Assembly: GCA_963070105.1 (NCBI GenBank)
Contig: OY718803.1
Coordinates: 2,171,007 to 2,235,006, forward strand
Direction of reading: 5' to 3'
Source of the DNA: Litomosoides sigmodontis
Lineage: Eukaryota > Nematoda > Chromadorea > Rhabditida > Onchocercidae
DNA length: 64,000 nucleotides
Under the pieces are notes generated by a model. The model did not search any database. It saw only the letters and a list, made by a program, of their open reading frames with translations, and was not told the DNA's origin. Made by a program: the position numbers and the translations under genes. How positions within the stretch are numbered: position 1 is the first letter of the stretch; each line of letters opens with the position of its first letter. Below, in pieces: positions 25,371 to 37,938 of the stretch.

Positions 25371-28300
25371 ATGCGTCAGCGACATTTTCACGTAACGGTT
25401 GCATTGGTGAGACGATTTTCATCAGCGAAGGAAAACACAGATGTCACATATTATATACCTCCTAAAACATTCCGTCCTGCATATTATCATCCAATGAAAC
25501 CATCCCAGCGTAAACCGGTGGATCCTTTTCCACCATTTCCAGTAAGATGATTTGATTTCCATGAAATAGATGTAGGGCATTAAACTTAGCGCACAGAGCT
25601 TCATTTATGAAATGAGGCATTATTTTTGATCTTTTATTTTCGTAGAACGAAGGAGATTCAAGTGGTATGGGACCGCGCTTGTACGATTACCAAGTAATGA
25701 GCGAACTTGTACGTAGTTTACCTACTGCTTCGGAACGGATAGATTTCGTCAATCCGTATGAACGTGAATTCACCAAGCGTGAGAAACGTTTCCATCGGTA
25801 CGTGCTCTCATTTATTTCCTTGATAAAGTGAGTATTAAGCTCAGCAGTTATGTATTAAGCTTAGTTAGTAGTTATTTAATATATTTTCATAATGAACAGA
25901 TAAAGTAAGGACCGTAAACTTAGCGCCTAATTTTTTTTTAAATAAGCATTTTAAGTTATATTATCAGTGGCTTGATTTTATCATTTGGTGCATTTCAGGC
26001 CATGGCAAGCGCAACAGCTGAAGACGCGAAAAGCATGGAGAATGCAGCCGTTCCCAAACTACTTCGATCCATTAAATTTTTATCAGTATATCACTAAAAC
26101 AAGGTGTATAGAAGGATTAAGCCAATGGTATGATGAAAGTGCTCCAATATTTTCGCATGATTTCGAGGTAATTTCCATCTTTATCACTACTTTGTCTGTC
26201 GCATGTGTTTCTTACATCATATGTTAGTTTTTTCTACTTCTATTCGCTGAATTTTTAGGACCGTTTAAGTGAAATGTTGAAATTGAATTTGGAATCGACA
26301 AATGTTGATAACGAGCAAGAAAGGACTACAAGAATTTTAAGGAGTTTGCTGGACTTGTTGATTGAAAATATAATTCAAGGCGGCATGTATACTTGTTTAG
26401 CGCATCAGAGGGTCTATTTTTGCTTTCCAAGCTGTAATGAATTCAATAAAATTAAATAAAATAGTGTTAGAATAACATAATCCCCGAAATTTTGCTTTAG
26501 CTATATAATATAGATATGAAGTTGAATAAAACAAACAATTCGTGAGTGAATATTAGCTGCTTTTTTCTTGGATTTCAAATATTCATTTAACTTTGAATGC
26601 ATTTCTTCTTCGTCAGATGAGCTGTGGTTAAGCTATAAAACAATTCGGTAATCATTTCAGATATCTCATACACCACGGTGTGAATCCTTCTGGATTCGTT
26701 GTGGATTTGATGCTCTTTATGAAAATGGTGATCGATACAGACATCGAGGTGATAACAGGTACAAACAAATACATTTTATGACCAGGCTTCAAAATAAAAG
26801 CGAGTGAGAAGTCAAAGCAATTTTTGAACAGTGCAGACACTGTAATGCATTATATAATTGAAGGGAAAAGCTTGGTGAGCTTGCTTTTGTCATGAGAGAT
26901 GAATTTGCGGCGCAGTTGCGAACAAAACATCCACTAAAGCCTGTAAGTTTGTAACCATCTGAAAATTAACATTTTTTTTCTACAGTCGGCTGAAAATAAC
27001 GTGAAATGACAGCATTGACTTTTTTTACTTAAATTTAATTTTATTGGCAATTTAGACACAGCAATATTGCGATCGATATTTCGTAGATATTGACAGGTGA
27101 TATACCACGCTTGCAAAAACTTCTTTTTGTTATCTAAAATAATGATTTAGTTAAGGACTCCTAGCACCTCTACTACCCTACCAGATTTGTTAGTTCACTA
27201 GTTTCGGTTTCACTGATTTTAATTATATAAAAGCAATATTAACAGTATCTTTCAGTTAATGTCATTTTTGCATGAGGAAGTTACAAAGCCATTGTTCGAT
27301 CATACATTTAATATTAAAGATGAATTAATATTTTCACCTGCTTTGTTTGGTATGGTGAGTGATAGTGATCCACTGTGGCAGTGTCCGGGATATGAGCCTG
27401 ACTGTGGTTAATTTATCAATTTTAATTTATTTGTTTTAATTCCTATAACTATACAAAAATAAGTTTTCGTTGTCCAAAAATTATTAAACGTTCATATATA
27501 GTGTTTTCATTCAAAACTTTCCAGCACACTATTCAACAGAAAGCCAGAATGTTTTTTCCGGAAAATGATATAACAGTTTATACTTAATTTTAAGTTTTTA
27601 TAAATCTCAACATTCAAATAAACCTTTTAGGAGAGGAATATAAATATGGTCATATAGGATTTAAACAATTCAATGATTTGGATATTCATTGCAAAAGATG
27701 GAAGGTAGGGGGTGAGGAAGAGAAAATAATTCGCAATGAATGCCTTAGAGCTTCTGCCGTTGCATCGCTCTTTTCTTGGTTAAATTCTCAAGCTCATGCA
27801 TTAGGTATTCTTTCTTCATTCCTGACATAGTAAAATGAACTTCTGAGAATCTATAATTTATACGATTTGGCATTTTTTAAGTTATTACTTCTTCATAAAA
27901 CATGTCGAGAAATATTAGTGAAAACGGAATTAACATTCCGTGGGATATGTCATTGAGGAAGATCGCTAGGGTATCGCTAGCCGAAGTGTTGACTCAAACA
28001 CAACAATTTTGGATTGTGATTCCCTTTTCCAGGTTTCACACAATACAATGATATCGAGCAACCACTTGTATCGCAGTTAGTAATGTCGGATGGAAAGCAG
28101 TTTTTCTTCGCTATAGCTCAACTGAACACTTTGCTTATTAATGTTGACATTAAGGTGTGCTTTTAAATGTTTTTTAATTTGTGTAAACTGTGTCAGTCTG
28201 ATTGCTTAGGTTGATTTTAGATATTTTATAAGGAAAAATAGATTGGATTATTTCATCCATATTTCTGACTTATCTTTTTTTCTTATAGATCTTGCATGGA

Positions 28301-28582
28301 TCTTCATCATGTTTTTCTTTTTTTCAGGGAATAATAAATAAGCGTTCAAATTTGTGCTATGTAGAAGGACCTCTAAATCTCTATGATCGCTATGATCGTG
28401 ACATGGGTGTATTTGAATTCGGTAATGTTAGTGCTGACAGCGAAGTATGCAGTTTTAATCCACATGTGCTTGGTCGTTTGATGCAAATGCTTGTGAGAGA
28501 TATGACAGTAAAGGCAGAGACAGCTGGTGATTCAATAGAGATATCAAAGTTTACTCCCGTAACGTTTGATGGTGTTCCATAA
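25371..28582 (+). CDS. mitochondrial large-subunit ribosomal protein of the PDCD9 family (mL65/MRPS30 or mL37-like)
   Basis: Eleven exons: 25371-25541, 25646-25797, 25999-26167, 26259-26411, 26661-26758, 26864-26942, 27056-27082, 27256-27406, 27631-27804, 28033-28154 and 28328-28582, in phase for 516 aa. The N-terminus (MRQRHFHVTVALVRRFSSA) is basic and hydroxylated without acids, a typical mitochondrial presequence. The middle and C-terminal regions carry a pattern I associate with the PDCD9 family: PRCESFWIRCGF, GELAFVMRDEFAAQLRTKHPL, and LWQCPGYEPDCGEEYKYGHIGF. Inferred role: structural protein of the mitochondrial ribosome large subunit. The donor at 26411 (AGG|GTCTAT) and the 27-nt exon 27056-27082 are the weakest joins. 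A poly(A) signal AATAAA at 28904-28909 lies about 320 nt past the stop. Assignment to mL65 rather than mL37 is uncertain. Confidence 0.75.
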
Positions 28583-29980
28583 TGTGTTATTGTTGCTGCA
28601 GATAAAGAATCGAGTTTCTTACGAAAAAATCTTAACGTAGAATTGCTGTTGAATATTATGGAATAGTAGGACAATTTCATATTGCTACGTTACTTCCGAT
28701 AATGTTCTAGCATCATTTTTCACTCCTTCACTGTTTCATGAAAATTCAATGATTTTTTTAAAAATTACATATTGTAAAGACGCATGAACAGCTTACATTG
28801 CTATACAAACACGGTTTGCCTTTGAAACCGATTATTAGTTTCTAAAAGAAAAATGTTATGCAGCATATTTTGGTATACTATGTGCATGCATGTAGCAGAC
28901 ACAAATAAAGATAAACATCAAACTTAAATGGCTCGAACTATGTTTGATATTTACTTTATATTCAGATCAGAAAATATAACATTCCAATATCCCTTAGACT
29001 TGCTGAAATAACTCATCTGGTTCTCTACCTAACAATTTCACTTACATATCATTTCTCTATATCACTTTTCTGTACAACACTCTCCATTAGTCTTTGATAT
29101 GATCAATACGGCACTTGTGATAATTGTTTACACGTAATCACGCAGTACTGTCGGTCTGAATTCAGTACTTATTACATTTCCTCTTCCAACCTCCCAATGT
29201 TTTAATATATCAAAACAAAACACATTTGTTTTAACTTCTATTGATTTTCACTCCTGCTAGTAACCAATTTACTAGTTTTAGGTAATTCGTTGAGACATAC
29301 GTACTACAAATAATGATGCTGAGTTTTCGATTTTAACGGTTCCGATATATAAACGCAAAGTCTTAACATTCCTAGCCTTTCATTTTAATATAGTCATGCT
29401 GTACTAATTCGGATATTCGTGAAGGTAGCAGGAGGGTATTGACATATCCCGGTTTTTTACTTTTCTACTAAGGTAACTGTGTTACTAATAGTTGTGGCAC
29501 AAATAGCTGTAGCGACTTGTATAAAATGCGTGTTATCTTGGTATAATTTTGTAATATAAAGTGATTCAGGGGTTATGGCAATGACAAAATGTCACCTTAC
29601 TTTCATAACGCTAACTAGATTTGCGTCTTTTAGCGGTTTAAACCTAAAGCCTACTGCATGAGTTTTATTATACCTCGCATCAGTCTTATGTGTCGTATTT
29701 TGTTGGATGTTATCAATGATGATAGCCAAATATAAATTCGCAGTTGAAAATCCAAAAGAAGATACATTACTTGGTTCAGTACTATCTATTGTTTTAGAGT
29801 GCGCAATATGGTTAATCACCCAGACACAATCCTGGTTATGTCTGAGGGTTGTTTTTAGGAGAATATGTTTAATTATGCAGACATCACGAAATATGGAAAA
29901 CTTTAAAAACCGTTCCCAGTGCACGATTAGATTACAACTCAGTTATTTGCACTACTATTACAGCACAGTCTAATCACGTT
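28583..29980. other. intergenic region between convergent genes
   Basis: Holds the 3' UTR of the PDCD9-family gene (AATAAA at 28904) and the 3' flank of rpn-10. Open frames at 29592-29973 on both strands have no splice support or recognisable domain. Confidence 0.5.
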
Positions 29981-32900
29981 TTATTTCTTCGTCTGCGTGT
30001 CGTCGTCCTTGTCTTCTTTCTGGAAGTATTGAGATACAGTTCTATACTCTATCATTTACCACTTATTGCACGTATATGTGTTATATTATACACTATTTAT
30101 TTTTTTTTGGAAGGCTGTATAAGGTGTCATATAGTTTTTACCTTTTCTTTAGCCGCAGCAGCAGTGTTGACAGCATCGCGAACTTCCTGCGAATTCGGAT
30201 CTACGCCAGGAAGGTCCGCCAGAAGTTGACGAAGTAATTCAGGATCGCTTATTAGCTGACCAAGTTGATCATCCTCGGTCTACAAAAATAGGAAAATTGA
30301 GTTAAATTAATAAAAAAACGGGCCTCAGACTCAAAATTTCGAAAAAAGTAATTACTCAAAGAATCAGTTAACAGCATAATAGCTTGATCTCAAAAAAATC
30401 ATGCCTCATTAACTAATGTGGCAACATACTAGTTATTGAAGCAAAATCATGAATAAAAGAAGCAGTACTCCAAAGCAGCACATGCAAAGCACTGTGATTT
30501 TAACCATAACAATTCAAACGACATCATCCAACAATTAGGTTTGCGGAAAAGGATCAACCGTGCTAACATGGCATAATTATGTTATAATAAAGTTATACAG
30601 TTTTCATGTATTCACTTAGATCTATTATAATTTATCACATTACCCACATCTTTGTGGGATCCCTACCTCCTAAATCTAATTTTATGAATCTAATTTTATG
30701 CTGAATTACTGTCTAAAACTTGATTGCCATAAATTTATGGTAATTCTTAGAATTTTCCACTTCTTCCGCAGTTACATTTAAAGATTTAAAGGTAATATGC
30801 GAAACTTTTCACGTGATATTGTACTTTAAAATAAAAAAATACTCATTAATGAAAAAATACCATCATAACATCCCGTGCAGTAGCTGAATCATCGACCTCC
30901 ATCGCTTCAGTAGTGCCACTTTGATCCGCTTTCGGTGTAGTAGCACTTTCCATTGATATTTCAGCTTCTGCTATCTGGCAAGATGCAGCCGTATTTGGTG
31001 ATGACGCCTGCATCGTAGCAGAACTAGCAGTACCTGTACCTTCTTGCATCGACATGCGTAACGCCCATTCCAACTGTTGCTCCTCAGTCATCGTTCCAGG
31101 ATCCATCGCCATAATATCATCTTAAAATATAAAATGAAATTCGAAAAGTAATCTTTATTGGCATTTGCTGAAATCGTTTTTTCTATCTTTTAGAATTTAA
31201 AACAAATGGTAGCTGTGTAATATATTTACTTTTGAACTTCAAATTATAATTACTTACTTTCAGCAGTATTTGTTTGTTGCGGTTCAACATCATCCGTCCC
31301 GCCACCTCTTTGGCGTTGTCGTTGTTCTTCCAATGAAACACGAAGTGCCTTAAATTATGAACCTTGCAGAATGTCCGCAAAATGGGAAACTCCTTTCACT
31401 TCTTGTATGCTTTTAAGCGAGATTCTCACAGTAGAAAATTGTTACCAGAATTAATCTAACAATCGAACTCTAAACATTAGAAAAACGATGCAAATCATTA
31501 CCAATGCTAAGTCAGGATCATCTTCCGGATCAATTCCAAATTCGAATCCACCCCCTCCCGCAGCTACTACCGGTGCAGCGGTACCGTCTTCCCCACGACA
31601 TATTGGAGAAGACACCAATGCTTCAGTAAGTGATGAGCTAGCTGGTACAACAACCAAGTTCGAACCGCTTCCCTCTCTAAATAAGAATACTGAACCAAAA
31701 CGGCAAATATAATAATGAAAAGAAGGTAATAGGTATTACATAGCTATAGATTCTTACAAAGATCATAATACATGATCCACGAATTGAAAAGCAATAAACC
31801 TATTTTAAGAGTTATATAAGTCTGACAACCAATGACTTGTATTACAACTATCTAAGCTCGAGTCATCAGCAAAACAAATATCGTCACTCACTTTCCATTT
31901 AGCGTTTCGATAAATTGTCCCATAATTTCACTATCCGTTGAATCCGCTTCACCAAAGCATACAACATCCACCTGAACTTTCTCTTTTTTCAATTTCTTTG
32001 CAAGTTTTGAAAGCTGAAATATACAATTATATTTAAGCCAATGGTGATGCCTTCTTAGCTAACCCTAAATCACGTTGAAAAGTTGAACAATTAAGAAAGT
32101 GAATACCGTGGAGGTTTTGCAGTAGACAACATTATAAAAAAAGAACTGGGAGCGAAAATATATACGAAATAAGAACAAATGAACCTCAGCAGAATTCAAG
32201 TGATCAATTGGGCTACCAATGAAGACGACAATTCGCATTTTGTGGTTTCTATTTTGACGATGCTTTAGTGCCAAATGTGCCACTTTGATCGCATTAATAA
32301 AATTTGATGCACCCTGCAAAATCAAAAAAAAGTAAAAATCTTTGCGCATACTGTTAATGAAAGTAAGTTACGGTTTGGGGGAAAGGCTTTACAAAATAAC
32401 TGCATGGACTTTCTATACACTACTGGACTGATTTAATGGATGCTATTATGAAATCCTTCCAGGAAACAGATATCAAGGTTATATCCATGACCGGAAACGC
32501 ACATTATTGACTCTGTGTGATACTTATGACACTAATACCACATAAAATTTTGGCAATAGGTCTCTTACTTTTGGTTCGACTTGATGAAGTTTCATAAACA
32601 GTTTCCCATTTTCTTGTGTCAAGGTTGTCAACACTTCCACCGTACTGAAATTACGTATCTTTCACTACTTTTTCGAAAGCGTGGAACTGATATGCCAGCC
32701 GAAAGCACGATAATGGAAAGCCGGAAGACTTAAGTCTTTTAACTTATTTAACCTCTCCCAACAGTTTAAGCAAAACATTCAGTACAGAGGCAATGTATGC
32801 AAAAAAGCAAAGTCGGAGATTCTATGTCAAATTTTCCATTTGCACATCATGCATCGTATCTCAACACTATCGATTAGATATTATTACACTCTCCGACGTC

Positions 32901-33378
32901 TTGGAAAGCAAGATTTCTTTAAACTAGAAAACACATCACTTCCTAGCTGAGGATAGTTCTGACACCAAAAGTTTCGGTCTCAATTGAAATTAGCTACGAC
33001 AGTAAAGTCCCTGTTTCCCACTAAGACTATTTTAAAGCCTAGAATAATCTAAAAGCAATAAAGGCATACTCAGCCATAGCAATCAATCCAACAGCGTTTT
33101 CCGGATTTGCACGAAGCTTACACTGCAACACCAAATTTACAGCATCTTGCTGGCACTGCAAACGAGTTGGAGCAAAATCACCATTTCGCATCCATTCCGA
33201 ATTATCAACACTGAAAATGACACACATTCAGACTTACTACATAGAAGGCAATGCGTGCTGGCTGCTACCCTGTTTAATAAATTACATAAAGCACAAAAAA
33301 GTCATCTGCGCGCACGTAAAACCTGCCACGGAGAATTAATGAAGGGACTTACCAAATCATTGTACTTTCTTGAACCAT
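29981..33378 (-). CDS. rpn-10: 26S proteasome regulatory subunit RPN10 / PSMD4 (ubiquitin receptor)
   Basis: Ten minus-strand exons: 33378-33353, 33210-33070, 32644-32569, 32313-32185, 32013-31892, 31676-31502, 31348-31258, 31120-30861, 30279-30142 and 30019-29981, in phase for 398 aa. The start [21 protein letters not shown] opens the VWA domain (~1-190), which includes [18 protein letters not shown]. Two ubiquitin-interacting motifs follow: UIM1 around 217-240 ([15 protein letters not shown], split across exons 6 and 7) and UIM2 around 266-281 ([15 protein letters not shown]). Then comes the conserved [17 protein letters not shown] and a Lys/Asp-rich tail. Family knowledge: RPN10 sits between lid and base of the 19S particle and captures polyubiquitylated substrates. 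A Gly/Ala-rich stretch before UIM1 and a Ser/Thr/Ala-rich linker after UIM2 lengthen it slightly over human (377 aa). Confidence 0.97.
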
Positions 33379-34859
33379 TATATCGTACCGTTAAAATATA
33401 TTTGATTAATTAACTGAAATGAAATGATTACATTAGTTTCTTGCGCCGTTAAAGACGAATTTCGAAAAGTGATCCTTGTATCACTCCTTGCATTTACCAC
33501 TGAGCAATTTTCACGAGTTTCAATTTTGCTTATTCTTCTAGTTCAAAATTTTAGAACTTCTTCGAATCCTCTTTGAATCGTCTAAGCTTCTTGGCAAATG
33601 ACGAAAAGCATCCGGTAATTAATTATCTACCGCTTCTGTTCAAATGTACAAAACATGTAGCAGAATTAAGTGTTGATTGAAGCTAACAAAAAGACAACAA
33701 AATAAACAACAGAAAGAAACTCAAGCAGACAGTATGCTTGAAGTGCAATATTTGCTGATGGAAAATTCGTGGAACACGTCACACCTCTACCATCATCTAC
33801 ACGCACATATACGAAATTATCTAGCCGATGATTACTGAATATGCAATCAATGAATGCCAGCAAATCATATACATTTGCCAATAATCCTTACGTGATTTCA
33901 CATTCATCGTTGATTCACACAAATTACCGAAACTAACGTATTAAACGTAACCACTGATTCACTCCCATGCATAACAGAAATGATATTACAATTTACGCAG
34001 ACGTACGTTTCCATCGAAATATGAAAAACGTCAACCAAAATTCTGCACGCAAAACGACGTCACACCACAACACTATCATAAGCAATAAGTTATGATGCTG
34101 GACAGCATTTCATAGCGGGTATCACCAGTGACGGCCGCACACCATTACACATTGGAACAGTGCGCATTTGGTTGTGAGGGACCTTGGGTGTGCTTTTGCG
34201 CTTTCTCTTTCGTTTGGGTGGGCGCCTAGCTTACTGAAAGGCTTATTCGTGCTCCGTTAAGCGGACACGTCAAATGAGACTTTTGCGAGTGTACGAGACA
34301 ACCTTTTCTGATAGTAATATTCATGTGGTAATCAATGATATGTTTGTGTGCTTATGATTATATGACGGATTTTTCGCTCAATTATTATTTTATCATTTAG
34401 GTGCTAAACTTTGCAGTGGGAGACGTGAAGCGAAAGTGGTGAATTCACCTCTGTTATAGGAGATAATGTGAAATTTAGCCAGTTGTTGGATGCAATATTA
34501 ATATATTTACTACTTGAGATAGGAAGTGAGGCAAACCTAGTTCGAGAAACTTTATGTAGTGTTGAACATTGCATAATCGATGTGTGAAATGAACGGAGAA
34601 TTTACGTTGAAATTTTAATCGATATGAAGTATTAGTAAGGCATGAACTGGAACATTGCAAGAGGCCTAATTAATATGAAATGTTTATGGCGGTGTCTCGA
34701 AAAGTAAACTGAATTAATACAGAGCGTTTCAACATTACAGTGGAATACGATATTGCAGTGTTGTCAGGCAGCAAAGTATATGTTCTGCTGCAGCACCAGC
34801 AGCACAGTAATTCTGAACTTGTTGACGTGCGTGGAGAATCGACGCTTCAGGATATCGTC
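33379..34859. other. divergent promoter region of rpn-10 and uev-1
   Basis: No supported exon. The block around 33,980-34,300 is richer in CpG and G+C than the flanks and contains a GACGTCAC element near 34,053, consistent with a shared bidirectional promoter. Inference only. Confidence 0.45.
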
Positions 34860-36273
34860 ATGGGTTAATTTCAGTTGATTTTCATTTTTAACTATTTATT
34901 TTTAGATTTCTTATTGTGTTTCAATGGCGATCTCATATCTGCAGTAATCCTTGTAAATATACAGTTTAAAATCCTTTCATTCGTTGATTGAGAGAAGACT
35001 GCAGTATTGATACTTTATGTTTACCATGTTAGCAAATATGTTATTCTCTTGCGTTATTTGTCAATGGGAAGTTGGAGCAAAGTTAATAATTCATTAAATG
35101 TGTTTGTACAAGTAATACGCCCGCTATTAAAACATTCTGCCATATAGTGTTCTCTTCTTTGTTTTAGACATTTTTACATCACTGATCAGCAAATGCTTAA
35201 TCCATTTGTTCTTCGATATCTCCTAGTCGTTGTCCTTTCGAAATTGTGATAAATTTTATAAGTCAAAGTTTTTTTTAGAAAAGGTGTGAATTCTGATAAT
35301 AAAATAGTTTAAATATATTTCGAGGAAAATGACTTTTCTTCAGTAGATGTTCCGCGAAATTTTCGTTTACTGGAAGAGCTTGAAGATGGACAGAAAGGCA
35401 AAGGTGATGGCAACATATCATGGGGACTTGAAGATGACGATGATATGACTTTGACACGTTGGACAGGGATGATTATTGGCCCTCCAAGAGTTGGCTTTTC
35501 TTTTCTTTTTGGATTTATGCTTAAGAAGATTTGCTAGTGAATATTCCCGATAACAACTTCAAATGATAAACTCCTTATAAAAGGTGTTATAAAGGTGTTG
35601 GCCACCGAGTTGTGTTGATGGGTGTTGGCAGCTGAGTTACACCATTTACATCATTGCACGGTTTTCTTTTAAATCAAAACTATTTACTGTTATTTAGACT
35701 CCATTCGAATCCAGAATATATAATTTACGCATAGAATGTGGTCAAAACTATCCAAAAGAAGCACCGAGTGTACGGTTTACGACGAAAATCAATTTGAACG
35801 GCGTGAATCAAGCTAATGGCACGGTAATTAGTCAATCTTTTGCATAATTTTTAATTTTATTTACTTATTATACAAACTATATAAGACCGAAATTGGTGGA
35901 AAGAAAGAATTGAAAATTTTGCCCTTAAGATTGATTTGGAATTTTGTAATTGAAATGACCCTGGATCCTTTTCGTCTTCAATTTTTGGAAGCCATTTGTT
36001 CTGCAATTTCATACTATATTATATTTTAATGCGTTGTATTACTTTATTTATCTTCAATGAGCAGCCAACAGGAATAACTTTAAAATAGATATGATACACT
36101 GATGAGACTTAAAAATATGTAAATCACAGGTGGATAGGCGATGTGTACCTGTTCTTCGTCAGTGGAATAGCACGTTTTATATCAAAACGATTCTTGAAGA
36201 TATACGGAAGACAATGATGACTGCGAAAGAGAATATGAAGTTACCGCAACCTCCAGAGGGTGCCACATATTAG
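34860..36273 (+). CDS. uev-1: ubiquitin-conjugating enzyme E2 variant UEV-1 (UBE2V/MMS2)
   Basis: Coding exons: 34860-34863 (ATGG only), 35344-35489, 35698-35823 and 36130-36273, in phase for 139 aa, the same length as C. elegans UEV-1. Exon 2 encodes [19 protein letters not shown] and [16 protein letters not shown]; exon 3 [18 protein letters not shown]; exon 4 [19 protein letters not shown]. This is the UBC fold of the MMS2/UEV family, which lacks the catalytic Cys. Family knowledge: UEV pairs with UBC13 to build Lys63-linked ubiquitin chains in DNA-damage tolerance and signalling. The first coding exon of four bases is inferred from the ATGG|GTTAAT site and the conserved MVDVPRNF start; another upstream ATGG with a donor could serve. 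The exon 2 donor (GTTGGC) is weak but in phase. A candidate poly(A) signal is near 37103. Confidence 0.95.
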
Positions 36274-37938
36274 GATTCTTTTTTCATATTTTCTAAAATT
36301 TCCAAATTCAGCAGTGCTTCTTACTCCTATATTTGTTGTTAAAATTTGATATTGAATTTAATTCCACATTATTTTCTGAGTTTCTTTTGTTTGAAAAAAA
36401 GTGGAATTCAATTGATATTCGCGTCTAGAAACAATACGTTGGAATGTTGAAACTACTATTGACATCTTCGTTTATTATTGTTTTGATTTCACTACAACAT
36501 GAACATAATTCTAGTGCTTTTATGCAAAGGCTAATGTTTGAATGTTCCAGTCAGTCTTTGTGAAATTTTTGTTTGCTTGCCGTAGGTTAACCTAACGCAT
36601 GTACCGTGTCCGCTGTTTCTTCTTTGATTGAGAAAAAGTTTCAGATATATTTTTCATCCATTGTTCGCTATTTTCAATGCGGATCTGTGCATGTATGTTT
36701 ATATATATGCATGTGTACGTGCGCGTGTGCGTTCTTATGCATTTCTTATCTTGATAGTCGGAATTAGATATGGTTTGTGTATTTGTTATCTTTGTCAAGT
36801 TCTCGCAGTGCTACTATTTTTGCTATTTTCTTTCACTCTTGTCACATCTCTCCTCTTAATGTTAATCATTTTAGGAGAGCTTTGTTGTATGTGATGTTAT
36901 TTGTATGATGTTCCTGAGTTTGGTGGAAAGTAAATTTGACTAAGATATTTTTCTGATATTCGCTATTTATATTTACAAAGTTGTACCGGAGATTAATTTC
37001 TCTTTTTGTATGTGATAGAAAAGCGGTAATTTCGGAACAAGCAAGCATATTACGACATATTACGACGGATTTCTGGTTGTTTTTTTTTTCTGAATCCTCT
37101 GAAATAAACAAGTAATCAAATAATTTAGCTTGTTCTTTCGTATATTTTTGGATAAAATTATGAAATCAAATAAATGGCCGTCACTTTTCGTGATTGCGCT
37201 AATTGGTTCATTGCTTTGCTACAAATAAAATATTTGTTTTGGTTTCATGAAATGTTTGTTTCACTTTAGTTGCCAGTTTTAATTTGATTTTTATTTTGAT
37301 TACCATATGAAATAAAGATGGCATTGAGCGAGTACTTGAGCTTTTGATTTTTCTTGACGAAGTCGTTACGATCGACATTATTTAAACATATTTGTCCACA
37401 TCTTTCATGAATCTGTTTTTTTCTCTGGCTTTCTTTATGTAGCATTTAAGCAAAAATTTTCGATCGTAATTGATAGATACTATGTTCTTTTAGCAGGTTT
37501 GATAATGTATTGAGTTGCTTTCGTGCAATGTCAGAAATCGAAATATCGGCGTTATGTCATAGGATCCTTGCTGGAATGAAGTGTTTTTAAGTGGAATGCT
37601 ATTTTTACATTAAAATTTTGTTCTGTATCTTTGCATAAAAAGAAGTTTCGCCTAGAATGTTAAATTCCATTTCACATTTTCGCGGATTTATGCCACGGAA
37701 TTCTGTGGTGCCGGAAGCTATGGTTGATTATTTGATGTTATACCCATGTTGCCTAGAACGTGTTAACATTTCATTTTTTATAATTTCAATTAAAGGCTAG
37801 GACTTTGAGAAAGTGTAGTATTTTTGATTGAATATATGTAGGATTATATCGAAGCTAACGTATTATCACTTATCACTGTAACCATCAATTTGCAGGTTTC
37901 ATATTGTATATACGAATTTGCAATGAAATTATGACGTA
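36274..37938. other. uev-1 3' UTR and upstream region of the BRWD/PHIP gene
   Basis: No supported exon. Contains an AATAAA near 37103 and a purine/pyrimidine-alternating stretch at 36690-36735. Open frames at 36592-36894 are low-complexity readings. Confidence 0.5.

Noticed and set aside
29592..29973. Overlapping frames of 110 and 88 codons on opposite strands
   Set aside because: They lie between two convergent genes, with no splice partners or homology.
36592..36894. Open frames on both strands around the alternating TG/TA stretch
   Set aside because: Composition-driven; neither shows a domain and both overlap the uev-1 3' region.
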